From JBEKHT01 sp049511715 (GTDB lineage: Bacteria; Chloroflexota; Anaerolineae; Anaerolineales; RBG-16-64-43), in assembly GCA_049511715.1 (NCBI GenBank), contig JBEKXU010000026.1, positions 1 through 52,954 of the forward strand: a stretch of 52,954 bases of DNA. Direction: 5' to 3'. Under the pieces are notes generated by a model. The model was not told where the DNA came from. It saw only the letters and a program-made list of their open reading frames with translations, and did no database searches. The position numbers and the translations under genes are program-made. Positions 35,947 through 44,926 of the stretch are shown here, piece after piece (the stretch's first letter is position 1; the number at the start of each line of letters is the position of its first letter).

Positions 35947-36909
35947 TTAGGATTCTGCCCTAGCGCTCGTTTCCCCGAGTCGGGCTTCGAGCGACCGGAA
36001 GAGACGGGCGTTGGTGATCGCGATGGCGGCGTAGCCTGCAACCGCCTCTAGCAAAGCTTGATCGCTTTGATTGAATTCACGCGGCTGGCGGTTGGCGACC
36101 GCCAGCGCCCCTACCGTTTCATCCTTGGTCTTGATCGGCGTGATCAACAAAGCCTGGCAAATCTGCCCTACAGGAAGTTGGCGAAGACCACCGCGGCTCA
36201 GGCGGACCGACTCCCCGGAAAGCTGCAGCGCGGCCGCCACGCCGTCGTCCCAGGCCTGTCCGAGACGCGCCACGACCGTCGCAGGCAACCCATGCTGGGC
36301 CCGCAGAATCAAGTCCGAAGAGCCTTCATCCCGGAGCAGCAGCCAGCCCATTTCTGCCTCGGTAGCGAAGCGCGCCCCTTCGAGCAGGCGATCTGTCATC
36401 TGGTCTAACTGGTCCAGGGAAGTGATTGCTCGACCGATCCCGTGCAGCAGGGTGAGCCGCTTGACCTGTTCCTCTAGCTTTTGGTTGGTTTCTGCCAGCT
36501 GCTGGCCAAGCGCCTCGCGTTCCTTCCGCAGCCGCGTCTCGACCAAGGCTCTCTCGACCGCGGAGACGACCTCGGCCTCGCGCAGAGGCTTGCTCAGGTA
36601 ATCGCGGGCGCCGAGCCGAAAGGCGCGCAGAGCCATGCTTTCCATGCCCACCGGAGCCGTCACGATCACCGGCGCCTCGAGCCCCTGGGACCGCAGGGTC
36701 ACCAGGACGTCTTTCGCGGTGAGCCTGGGCAGGGTCAAGCTGGCGATGACGAGGTCGGGATGAAGCGTCACGATCTGCTGAATCGCCGAGGGACCGTCTG
36801 TGGCCGTCATCACCTCGTATCCCATCGGCCGCAGAGTATGGCGGGCCAGATCCTCCATCAAGTCTGGATCTTCGTCCGCGATGAGAATCTTCTCGGGATG
36901 AGCAGACAA
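35947..36909 (-). CDS. Response-regulator-like protein (receiver lacking phospho-Asp) with GAF domain
   Basis: This 320-residue protein begins with a receiver fold: acidic residues in LIADEDPDL, the switch Thr in VIVTAPVG, and Lys in GARDYLSKPL. The phosphoacceptor is replaced by Ser57 (DLVIASLTLPRL, where DLVLLDLMLP is usual). A coiled coil (about 115-150) links to a GAF domain (about 155-310). There is no DNA-binding output. It starts with TTG at 36909; no ATG is available upstream before an in-frame TAA. It is followed directly by the histidine kinase and probably shares its mRNA. Confidence 0.85.
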   Translation of the reverse strand: MSAHPEKILIADEDPDLMEDLARHTLRPMGYEVMTATDGPSAIQQIVTLHPDLVIASLTLPRLTAKDVLVTLRSQGLEAPVIVTAPVGMESMALRAFRLGARDYLSKPLREAEVVSAVERALVETRLRKEREALGQQLAETNQKLEEQVKRLTLLHGIGRAITSLDQLDQMTDRLLEGARFATEAEMGWLLLRDEGSSDLILRAQHGLPATVVARLGQAWDDGVAAALQLSGESVRLSRGGLRQLPVGQICQALLITPIKTKDETVGALAVANRQPREFNQSDQALLEAVAGYAAIAITNARLFRSLEARLGETSARAES

Positions 36910-37144
36910 GTCAGGCGCCTGACGAGCCTTGCCCAGGGCTTACGCTGGGCAGGAGAAGAGCCGACGCGTTCTTGGCGCGAAAGCCCACAGCAACAACTAT
37001 CCCCCCCATCGCAGGGAATCGCATGGTTGCAGCCGATCTTGAGCCTAATATAGCACAATTTATCGGGCCTCATCGTCCCCGCCATATTCATTGCAACAGG
37101 GCGGTTGTTGCTGTTAGAAGATTGTAAGAACTGACTCAACCGTA

Positions 37145-37174
37145 TTGACTTCCTCCATGGGCCCCCGCTAGAAT
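37145..37174 (+). promoter_or_regulatory. Promoter of the J-protein gene
   Basis: TTGACT (37145-37150), an 18-base spacer and TAGAAT (37169-37174). The start would fall near 37181, leaving a leader of about ten bases carrying the ribosome-binding site. No CIRCE heat-shock operator is visible. Confidence 0.6.
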
Positions 37175-37189
37175 CCGAGGAGGGGACAG

Positions 37190-38152
37190 GTGCCTGCCAT
37201 GGATTATAAGGACTACTACGCGGTCTTGGGTGTTCCCAAGAATGCCAGCGCGGCGGAGATCAAGAAGGCCTACCGCAAGCTTGCTCTGCAGCATCACCCC
37301 GACCGCAATCCAGGGAACCGCCGGGCAGAAGATCGCTTTAAAGAGATCAACGAAGCCTATGAAGTTCTGGGAGATGCCGGGAAAAGGGCGAAGTACGACC
37401 AACTCGGCACGGCCTATCAGCAGTGGGAGCATACGGGAGGTCAGCCGGGTGGGTTCGACTGGAGCCAATGGGTGGGCGGGTCGCCCGGCGGAATGCGGGT
37501 TGAATTCGGGGACGCCTCGAACCTGTTCGGGGGTGATTTCTCCGACTTCTTCCGGGCAATCTTCGGTGACATGGCGGGTCGGGAGGGGGGGGGCTTTTCC
37601 GGCACCGGCCGTCCCGCAAGGACGCGCGGTCGGTCCCGTGGGACGGATACTGAGGGGCAGGTCGAGATCACCTTGGAGGAAGCGTTCCGGGGCACCGAGC
37701 GCACGGTCCAGGAGAACAGCCGCCGGCTGCAGGTGCGGATCCCCGCGGGAGCTAGCACCGGGACCCGCCTCCGCCTGGCGGGCGAAGGGCACCGGGTGAG
37801 GGGGGCCGAACCCGGCGACCTGTATCTGGTCGTGAAGGTTAGCCCTCATGCCCGGTTTCGGCGGGAGGGGGACGACCTGTACTTGGATCAGGGCGTCGAT
37901 CTCTACACTCTGCTCCTGGGCGGCGAGGTCCCGGTACGGACCCTCGACGAAAAGACGATCCTGCTCAAGATTCCTCCGGAGACTCAGCCAGGCAAAAGGT
38001 TTCGTCTGAGCGGTTTGGGAATGCCCCGGCTCCATTCGAACGGGACGAGCGGCGATCTCTACGTGCAGGCACAAGCCGAGCTGCCCACGAATCTCAGCGA
38101 CGAAGAAAAGAATCTCCTTCGACGGCTGGCACAGCTGCGCCGGAAAAAGTAG
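37190..38152 (+). CDS. cbpA: DnaJ-family co-chaperone, CbpA type
   Basis: A 320-residue J-protein. The J domain (about 5-70) has DYYAVLGVPKNASAAEIKKA and the HPD motif in LQHHPDRNPGN. A Gly/Phe-rich linker follows (FGGDFSDFFRAIFGDMAG), then C-terminal substrate-binding domains beginning EGQVEITLEEAFRGTERTV. There are no zinc-finger repeats, so it is CbpA rather than DnaJ. It stimulates DnaK ATPase and delivers unfolded proteins. GTG at 37190 is six bases from GAGGAGG, whereas ATG at 37199 is about 15 away, so GTG is favoured. dnaK is not in the window. Confidence 0.92.
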   Translation: MPAMDYKDYYAVLGVPKNASAAEIKKAYRKLALQHHPDRNPGNRRAEDRFKEINEAYEVLGDAGKRAKYDQLGTAYQQWEHTGGQPGGFDWSQWVGGSPGGMRVEFGDASNLFGGDFSDFFRAIFGDMAGREGGGFSGTGRPARTRGRSRGTDTEGQVEITLEEAFRGTERTVQENSRRLQVRIPAGASTGTRLRLAGEGHRVRGAEPGDLYLVVKVSPHARFRREGDDLYLDQGVDLYTLLLGGEVPVRTLDEKTILLKIPPETQPGKRFRLSGLGMPRLHSNGTSGDLYVQAQAELPTNLSDEEKNLLRRLAQLRRKK

Positions 38153-38768
38153 ACCGCCGGGGCTCTCCTGTGGCGCACGGAGCTGCAGAGGCATTGCGGT
38201 ACTCCTTCCTTTCCTTTTCTCCTCTTCACGGCCGAAGGCCGGCCGGACAGTTGAATGGCTCCCTGGCAAGCGGTTTTCCCTGAAGCCCGTGGGCCGACGT
38301 GGGGCAGGGCGCGAGCTCGACAACCCTTCCTGCGGGGAGTTTCATGCTTGGAGGGCTGGTTGGATTCTCGCAAGGCTCCCCAGGGACAGGCTGCGGCCTG
38401 ATATTGCCGCGAGCCGGTCAACCCTCCCGGACAGGCAGGGCAGCCTGGGATGGGGGTCGGGTCCGGCTGCTGGCCGCGGAGGAGCCATCCGGCCCAGGAT
38501 CTGCCACCTATGGAGGTGGGGCGGTCGGTCCGGAGCGAACGGTTTTTCCAGCCCGACGGCATCGACCCGCCGCTCGAGAGCGCCAGCGGTGGGTTGGTCT
38601 GGTCCCAGGAGCACGAAAATGTTGCGGATGTTTGGATGGCCCTGGGGTCCACTCTACGAAGTGACGAACAAGGAGAGGAGGTTCACCCGACCTGCCCGGC
38701 GGTGGGTTAGGCCGGGAACCGCAAGAGATCCTGTGGGGCCGCGCAGGTGATAAGGAAGGGAGGCATTC
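38153..38768. other. Gene-free spacer upstream of the eRF1-like gene
   Basis: These 616 bases contain no convincing gene. Frames on both strands are antisense to one another and compositionally odd. No terminator with a T tract or structured RNA is apparent. Confidence 0.4.
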
Positions 38769-39875
38769 ATGTTCGGCGAGCAGGACTTGAAGAGTCTCCT
38801 GGAATTCCAGAGCCCGTACCCCGTCTTGAGCGTCTATGTGAGCACCGATCCCACAGAAAAGGGAGTCGAGCCCATGCGGCGCAGGCTTCGCGCTCTTCTG
38901 CGGGAGATCGACGGGCGGGCCGAGCGGGATGTGGAAGCGGTGGAACGCTACTTTGAGCACGGGTTCAGCGGGACAGGCCGCAGTGTCGCCGCCTTTTCCT
39001 CCGCGCCGGCTGGCTACTTCAGGGCTTTCAGCTTTCAGATCGCGATCCGCAGCCGCATCCGGCTGATGCCCAGGCCCTATGTGAAACCCTTGGCGGATCT
39101 GATGAATGCCTACGGCGGTTGCGGGGTGGCGCTGGTCGACAGGCAAGGGATGCGTCTCTTTCATTTTCAATTGGGTGAACTGATCGGCCGACGGGATGTG
39201 AGCGGTGAGGAGGTTCACCGGCCCAAGGGGGGCGGGGCCTCGGCCGGGCCGGGCCGCAAGGAGGGAAAGGCGGGGCAGACCCGACGGGAGGAAGAGCTGA
39301 CCCTGCGCAACATGCGCCGTTTCGCGGAGGACGCCGGGGAGTTCTTCCAGGCCGCCCACGTGCGGCGGATCCTCCTGGCGGGAACAGAGGAGAACCTGTC
39401 CCTATTCCGAGGTTGCCTCGCTCCGAGCTGGCAGGCGTCGGTTTCCGGGACCTTTGCCGCCTCCATGGCCACCCGGCCAGCGCAGGTCCTTGCCAAGGCG
39501 CTGGAGGTGGGAGCCCAAGCCGAGCAGGAGCGCGTCGCCCGCTTGGTGGAGACCGCGGTGACGGCGGCGGCCAAGGCAAAAGGCGGCGCGATCGGATTGG
39601 ATGACACGCTGGGCGCTCTGCACGGGGGCCGGGTCCAGGTCCTTCTGGTAAGTGACGGCTATCGGGAAAGCGGGTTTGAGTGCTCCGGGTGCGGGTTTCA
39701 CACCGCGCAGAGCGTCCGAGTCTGCCCCTTCTGCGGGAACTCTTTCCGTCTCATCGAGGATGCCGTCGAGCATGCGGTCCAGACGGTCATGCTGGCGGAA
39801 GGGGAGGTGGAGATCATCCGCGGCAATCCCGAGTTGGAGAAGGCAGGCCGCATCGCCGCCATTTTGCGATATTAG
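38769..39875 (+). CDS. Bacterial eRF1-like (baeRF/Vms1-related) peptidyl-tRNA hydrolase-like factor
   Basis: A 368-residue protein with the three-part aeRF1 layout. The N-terminal part (about 10-105) holds SVYVSTDPTEKG. The central domain (about 115-265) begins GCGVALVDRQGMRLFHFQLG and has KEGKAGQTRREEE at 164-176, where eRF1 has GGQ and related bacterial proteins have GGxSQ; Gln170 is retained. The C-terminal L7Ae-like domain has IGLDDTLGALHGGRVQVLLV, with a zinc ribbon of four Cys (C305, C308, C319, C322). Relatives are thought to release peptides from peptidyl-tRNA on stalled ribosomes. GGAGG precedes the ATG. Function here is inferred from family resemblance. Confidence 0.83.
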   Translation: MFGEQDLKSLLEFQSPYPVLSVYVSTDPTEKGVEPMRRRLRALLREIDGRAERDVEAVERYFEHGFSGTGRSVAAFSSAPAGYFRAFSFQIAIRSRIRLMPRPYVKPLADLMNAYGGCGVALVDRQGMRLFHFQLGELIGRRDVSGEEVHRPKGGGASAGPGRKEGKAGQTRREEELTLRNMRRFAEDAGEFFQAAHVRRILLAGTEENLSLFRGCLAPSWQASVSGTFAASMATRPAQVLAKALEVGAQAEQERVARLVETAVTAAAKAKGGAIGLDDTLGALHGGRVQVLLVSDGYRESGFECSGCGFHTAQSVRVCPFCGNSFRLIEDAVEHAVQTVMLAEGEVEIIRGNPELEKAGRIAAILRY

Positions 39876-39945
39876 AGGAAATCCGTGAGAGCGCAGGCTG
39901 GCCTCAGAAGCGGCGAGGAAATCTCGAAAGAGGCGCGGAGCGGAT

Positions 39946-39954
39946 TGATATAAT
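39946..39954 (+). promoter_or_regulatory. Extended -10 promoter, predicted leaderless
   Basis: TGA-TATAAT is followed by GCAATC and the ATG of the L,D-transpeptidase gene at 39961. There is no ribosome-binding site in the six bases, and no -35 is obvious. Confidence 0.55.
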
Positions 39955-39960
39955 GCAATC

Positions 39961-41130
39961 ATGTCGGCTTTCCGCTGGTGGAACTGGGCAAGTCTGGCCT
40001 TGGGGGCGGCTCTCCTGGCCCCCGCCTCCTCGACTCCGCCTCCCACCCCCTCAACGGTGGGGGATGCCTCAGGGGCTATCTGCACGGTCAATTCCCAGAT
40101 GGCCGACCCGGAGGATTGTCCGGCCTATGGCCCCGGGGCCCAGGAACTGCAGCTGCGCCAGATCGGGCTCGCCCCTCAGCGCCCGCTGCCGGTCCTGCCT
40201 TGGGATGCGAGCCTGGGCCAGAGCATCAACCTATCTTATCGCGCGGTGAGCAAATACAGCCCGTTGCAACTCTATCCGAGCGTGGCCGATGCGCTCGCGA
40301 AGACCGCGGCCGAGGTCTTTCACAAGGGTTTCGTTTTCATCTCCATTCATGATGAGATCATTGAAGGTCCCACGATCCTCTTCAATACGCCCAGCGGGAT
40401 TGCGCGCGCGGACCAAGTGGGAGCCCGGGTTAATGTCAGCACCTTCCACGGGCTTCAGTTCTCTCAGACCCCTGACCGGACCTTCGGCTGGGTTGTGGGG
40501 AGCACGTATCCCTCGCCTCAGCCGGGGGCGGCGGCGGACAAGTCTCTTCCCTGGTTTGACCGCTACACTCCGGTGCAGGTGTATGCCACCCAGCAGGCGG
40601 GCGGGCTGAACTGGTATCTGGTCGGGGTGGGTCAGTGGCTCGACCAGGGGAAGGTCGCGCTGGTAACGCCCGATTCGACCCCGCCTCCGGGAGTACCGGC
40701 GGGCAGCCGCTGGATCGAGGTGAATCTTGATCAGCAGACGTTAGCCGCCTACGATCATGGCCAGCTGGTCTTTGCGACGCTTACCGCCAGTGGCTTGCCG
40801 CCTTGGTACACCCGGCCCGGCGTGTTCCAGATCTATCAGAAGCTGGAGGTCACGCCGATGAGCGGGTCTTTTACGGCGGACTTCTCGGACTATTACTACC
40901 TCCAGGATGTCCCTTGGGTCATGTACTACGACCGCGCGCGGGCCCTGCACGGGACGTACTGGCACAATGAATTCGGATCTGAACGCTCTCATGGGTGCGT
41001 CAACCTCACCATCGCCGACGCGCATTGGTTGTACAACTGGACAGATATCGGGACCTGGGTCCAGGTCTACGACCCCTCGGGAAAGACTCCCACCAACCCG
41101 TCGTTTTATTTGAACGATGCCGGCTATTGA
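39961..41130 (+). CDS. Exported L,D-transpeptidase (YkuD domain)
   Basis: This 389-residue protein starts with a signal peptide (NWASLALGAALLAPASS). The central region (about 90-235) is an SH3-like or unknown domain. The YkuD catalytic domain (about 240-375) begins RWIEVNLDQQTLAAYDHGQL and has the active-site motif HGTYWHNEFGSERSHGCVNL, with the nucleophilic Cys. Such enzymes form 3-3 peptidoglycan cross-links or attach proteins to the wall. It is the first of two YkuD genes in the cluster, separated by an amidase gene. The ATG is six bases from the -10 box. Confidence 0.92.
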   Translation: MSAFRWWNWASLALGAALLAPASSTPPPTPSTVGDASGAICTVNSQMADPEDCPAYGPGAQELQLRQIGLAPQRPLPVLPWDASLGQSINLSYRAVSKYSPLQLYPSVADALAKTAAEVFHKGFVFISIHDEIIEGPTILFNTPSGIARADQVGARVNVSTFHGLQFSQTPDRTFGWVVGSTYPSPQPGAAADKSLPWFDRYTPVQVYATQQAGGLNWYLVGVGQWLDQGKVALVTPDSTPPPGVPAGSRWIEVNLDQQTLAAYDHGQLVFATLTASGLPPWYTRPGVFQIYQKLEVTPMSGSFTADFSDYYYLQDVPWVMYYDRARALHGTYWHNEFGSERSHGCVNLTIADAHWLYNWTDIGTWVQVYDPSGKTPTNPSFYLNDAGY

Positions 41131-41342
41131 CCTATGGGTACTTGTCCTGGGCGTCCCGGCTGGAGTTCCGCGGCGGCTCCTTCAGCGGAGGCGAGTCCCA
41201 TGAGCACAAGACTTGCACCTCCGGACGCAGGGGGACAAGGTCGCCGCCGGAGAAGAGCGCTCCGGTCCTTCTGGGCCCTGCGGGGAGCTTTCGATACCCC
41301 CGGGATCGGGCGGAACAAGCGAGGAAAGGTCGGTCTCGAAAC

Positions 41343-42080
41343 ATGAAGGCATCGCCCTATCGCTTTCTGGTCATGACGGTCGGGTTGGCGGCCGCACTGG
41401 CAACCGGTTTCATCACCTTTGCGCCCTCCACCGTTTCTCCGGGCGCAGTTCGCGAGGCCTTGGCGCGGCTGGTCAGCCCTACGACGGTTCCCGGGTTCCT
41501 CAGTTCCTCCCTGGGGGCCAGCCGGCACATCGGGATTGTCTCCGGGCATTTGGGGAATGACTCGGGCACCGTCTGCGCGGACGGCCTCACCGAAGCCTCG
41601 GTCAATTTGAATATTGCGCAGCGGGTTCAAGACATCCTGGAAAGGCAGGGCTACACCGTGGATCTCCTGGAGGAGTTCGATCCGCGCCTCAATGGGTATC
41701 AGGCTCTGGCGCTGGTTTCGATTCATGCCGATTCCTGCGAGTACATCAACGATCAGGCCACCGGGTTCAAGGTGGCCGGCGCCGTGGATGGCGGTGCGCC
41801 CCAGGCTTCCCAGCACTTGGTCGCCTGTCTGACCAATCGCTATGCGGCCGTCACCTCCCTTCCCTTTCGCGCGGGCAGCATCACGCGCGACATGACCCAG
41901 TACCACACCTACAGCGAGATTGACCGGAGCACCCCGGCCGCGATTATTGAGACCGGGTTCCTCTACCTGGACCGGAACTTCCTGACCCAGCATCCGGATG
42001 TGGCCGCCGAGGGTATTGCCGAGGGGATTCTCTGCTTCGTCCGCAATGAGCCGCTCGTTGGGAACCAGACGTCGCCGTGA
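41343..42080 (+). CDS. N-acetylmuramoyl-L-alanine amidase (Amidase_3 family), exported
   Basis: About 245 residues. An N-terminal hydrophobic segment (FLVMTVGLAAALATGFITF) is a signal peptide or anchor. The zinc-dependent amidase core follows: His in IGIVSGHLGNDSG, Glu in DGLTEASVNLNIAQ, His in LVSIHADSCEY, and catalytic Glu in AAIIETGFLYLD. It cleaves the bond between MurNAc and the stem peptide in cell separation or wall turnover. The start at 41343 has only a distant purine stretch (GAGGAAAGG, about 14 bases away). It lies between two L,D-transpeptidase genes. Confidence 0.9.
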   Translation: MKASPYRFLVMTVGLAAALATGFITFAPSTVSPGAVREALARLVSPTTVPGFLSSSLGASRHIGIVSGHLGNDSGTVCADGLTEASVNLNIAQRVQDILERQGYTVDLLEEFDPRLNGYQALALVSIHADSCEYINDQATGFKVAGAVDGGAPQASQHLVACLTNRYAAVTSLPFRAGSITRDMTQYHTYSEIDRSTPAAIIETGFLYLDRNFLTQHPDVAAEGIAEGILCFVRNEPLVGNQTSP

Positions 42081-42450
42081 CGGAGCGGGCGAACTCTTGC
42101 GTGCAGGGGCCCAGGGGATCTGATTCCGAGCGGGTCCGGTGGTGCGCGGGCGTGGGCGGGACAGCCCATCCGTCGGGTAGGGATGGCAAACCGGGTTGCG
42201 CCAGGTGCGCTGCGAGGACAGGACCGGGTTGGATGGCCTCCTGCCTAAAGCGCCCCGGGTCGTCGTCTTCTGCGAAGGGGATTCTCTTCATGGACCCTAG
42301 GGGCATTCCGACTCCGGCCATCCTGCGAGCCGCGGCCGCGTCAGCCGGGGCGCCGCGGACACCCCCGTGCTTCCGCCTTGGGCTTCCGCGGGAACCCTTG
42401 CCCCCGTTCACGCAGGGCCTCGTGGCTGTTCTTTTCTCTGGCGGCAGGAC
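42081..42450. other. Spacer before the second L,D-transpeptidase
   Basis: These 370 bases hold no recognisable gene. The downstream reading frame extends back to 42367, but that part is not conserved-looking and the ribosome-binding site supports 42451. Confidence 0.4.
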
Positions 42451-43491
42451 GTGACGCTCCCTGGGAATTTGCCCGGGCCCCGGGACTTCTCCCGGCGCCA
42501 GTTTCTTCAAATCGCGGGAGCGGGTCTGCTTGTCTATCTGGGGCGGCCCCTGCTCCCGGATCTTTCTCAGAATCTTCCCTGGCAAGTGAGGGTGGCCTAC
42601 CCCTGGGTCGTGGAACGGTCAGCCGCAAGCCTGACCGCCCCGGTGGTGGCCCAGTATCGCAAGGACACCCTGCTTGACGTGGATCAGATCGTCATGGGGA
42701 AGGATCCGGAATACAACTTGGTCTGGTACCAGATCGCCGGCGGGGGCTACATTCACTCCGGCGGCCTTCAGCCGGTTGAGACGCAGTTCAACTCGCCCCT
42801 GACCACGCTGCCCGAAGATGGGGCGCTGTTGGAGCTGACCGTTCCCTTCACGGATGTCCGTACGTTTCCGGACTACGCCTCGCCCATCCAGCGGCGGTTC
42901 TACTACAGCACCACCTACTGGGCCGCTGAGATCTCGCATTCCGCGGCCGGGGGGACTTGGTACCGGCTGGACGATGACCGCTGGCCGCAGAGCTATTGGG
43001 GCCGGGCGGAGCACTTCCGCTCGGTGGGCGCGGAGGAACTGACCCCTCTCTCGCCCGACGTCCCTGCCAGCGACAAGCGCATCGAGGTGTCCCTGGCCCG
43101 GCAGACGGTAACGGCGTATGAGGGCGATATGCCGGTGTTCATGAGCCGCACCTCCACCGGGTTTGTGACCCAGAAAGGGCAATCGATGACTCCCCCGGGG
43201 GACTGGTCGACCTTTTACAAGCGTCCTTCCCGCCACATGGCGGCGGGAGAGCCGGCCAGCGCCGAGGGATATGACCTGCCGGGAGTCCCCTGGGTCAGTT
43301 ACTTCACCACGACCGGGGTGTCCTTTCACGGCACCTACTGGCACAATGATTATGGGACCCCGCACAGCCACGGTTGCGTCAATCTCCCCGCCGCCGCAGC
43401 CAAATGGATCTACCGCTGGAGCCTCCCGGCCGTCCCCTTTGGTGAGCACTTGCTCAAGGTCGGGCTGGGAACCCACGTCATCGTCACTTGA
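42451..43491 (+). CDS. Tat-exported L,D-transpeptidase (YkuD domain)
   Basis: This 346-residue protein starts with GTG at 42451, preceded by GGCAGGAC. A twin-arginine signal is clear: FSRRQFLQIAGAGLLVYLG. The middle part (about 45-220) has SH3-like features. The YkuD domain begins RIEVSLARQTVTAYEGDMPV and ends with the catalytic HGTYWHNDYGTPHSHGCVNL. The motif is nearly the same as in the first YkuD gene, but the signal type differs. Export through Tat implies folding, or cofactor binding, before secretion. A small unknown gene follows nine bases later. Confidence 0.92.
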   Translation: MTLPGNLPGPRDFSRRQFLQIAGAGLLVYLGRPLLPDLSQNLPWQVRVAYPWVVERSAASLTAPVVAQYRKDTLLDVDQIVMGKDPEYNLVWYQIAGGGYIHSGGLQPVETQFNSPLTTLPEDGALLELTVPFTDVRTFPDYASPIQRRFYYSTTYWAAEISHSAAGGTWYRLDDDRWPQSYWGRAEHFRSVGAEELTPLSPDVPASDKRIEVSLARQTVTAYEGDMPVFMSRTSTGFVTQKGQSMTPPGDWSTFYKRPSRHMAAGEPASAEGYDLPGVPWVSYFTTTGVSFHGTYWHNDYGTPHSHGCVNLPAAAAKWIYRWSLPAVPFGEHLLKVGLGTHVIVT

Positions 43492-43500
43492 GAAGGCCCG

Positions 43501-43914
43501 ATGGCCGCCGTCTTTGAAGGCTTGGTGTTCACGGAAGAGGGCCAGCCCCTGAGCACTACTTCGGTGGGCGGGGAGTCGTTCTACGTCATCGATGACCACG
43601 GCTTCCTCCATCACCTGCGCGCCCGGGAGCTGGATGGGGAGATCCTCCAGGGGCTGTGGGGGGAGCTGAAAGGCCACGAGCAAGAGGTCACCGAGCAGGC
43701 GATGAAAATGCTCGGGCAGGAGGATCTCTTCACCAAAGCGGTCCTGCAAAGAAACCTGGAGAACCCGGAGGCCTACCTGGATCAGGTCATGGAGCAGGGA
43801 CTGCCGGAGCAGGCGCGGCTGTGGATGGGGATGATGGGATTCCGAGTGGTGGTCAACTATCGGGGAGAACTCGTGCGGATCGAGCAGCCCGGTCGCTCCG
43901 GGGAGGAAGAGTAG
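43501..43914 (+). CDS. Small protein of unknown function
   Basis: This 137-residue, acidic, soluble protein begins MAAVFEGLVFTEEGQPLSTT. A beta-rich first half (VGGESFYVIDDHGFLHHLRA) is followed by helices (LKGHEQEVTEQAMKMLGQ) and a final strand pair (FRVVVNYRGELVRIEQPG). There is no signal peptide. GAAGG lies before the ATG, nine bases after the transpeptidase stop, so it is probably co-transcribed. It looks like a real conserved protein, perhaps Chloroflexota-specific, but I recognise no domain. Confidence 0.75.
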   Translation: MAAVFEGLVFTEEGQPLSTTSVGGESFYVIDDHGFLHHLRARELDGEILQGLWGELKGHEQEVTEQAMKMLGQEDLFTKAVLQRNLENPEAYLDQVMEQGLPEQARLWMGMMGFRVVVNYRGELVRIEQPGRSGEEE

Positions 43915-43983
43915 AGGTCAGACCAGCGCTGATACTCTTCTGGCGGGGAGTGAGTACAATGGTGAGGGAGAGGTGGAGGAACC

Positions 43984-44811
<828 letters not shown>

Positions 44812-44851
44812 CCGGGGCGGCCTCCCCGGCGGGCGCGGGGGAAGTCCGCAG

Positions 44852-44886
44852 AAAAAAGCCGCCGGCACGCAATTGCGTGCCGGCGG
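44852..44886 (-). terminator. Strong rho-independent terminator, perfect 28-bp palindrome
   Basis: The inverted repeat at 44859-44886 (arms CCGCCGGCACGCAA and its exact complement) is followed on the minus strand by C and six T (44852-44857). It ends the leftward lipoprotein gene and could block rightward readthrough from cnoX, though the plus side lacks a T tract. Confidence 0.85.
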
Positions 44887-44926
44887 TATTGATTCTTTGC
44901 GAGAAGGCGCTTCCGGCTGTCCCGAT

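Noticed and set aside
37080..37190. CIRCE-type heat-shock operator before the J-protein gene
   Set aside because: No GCACTC-N9-GAGTGC-like inverted repeat is present.
44859..44886. Perfect palindrome as an attachment or origin site
   Set aside because: It is followed by six T on the minus strand just past a leftward gene, which is fully explained by a terminator.
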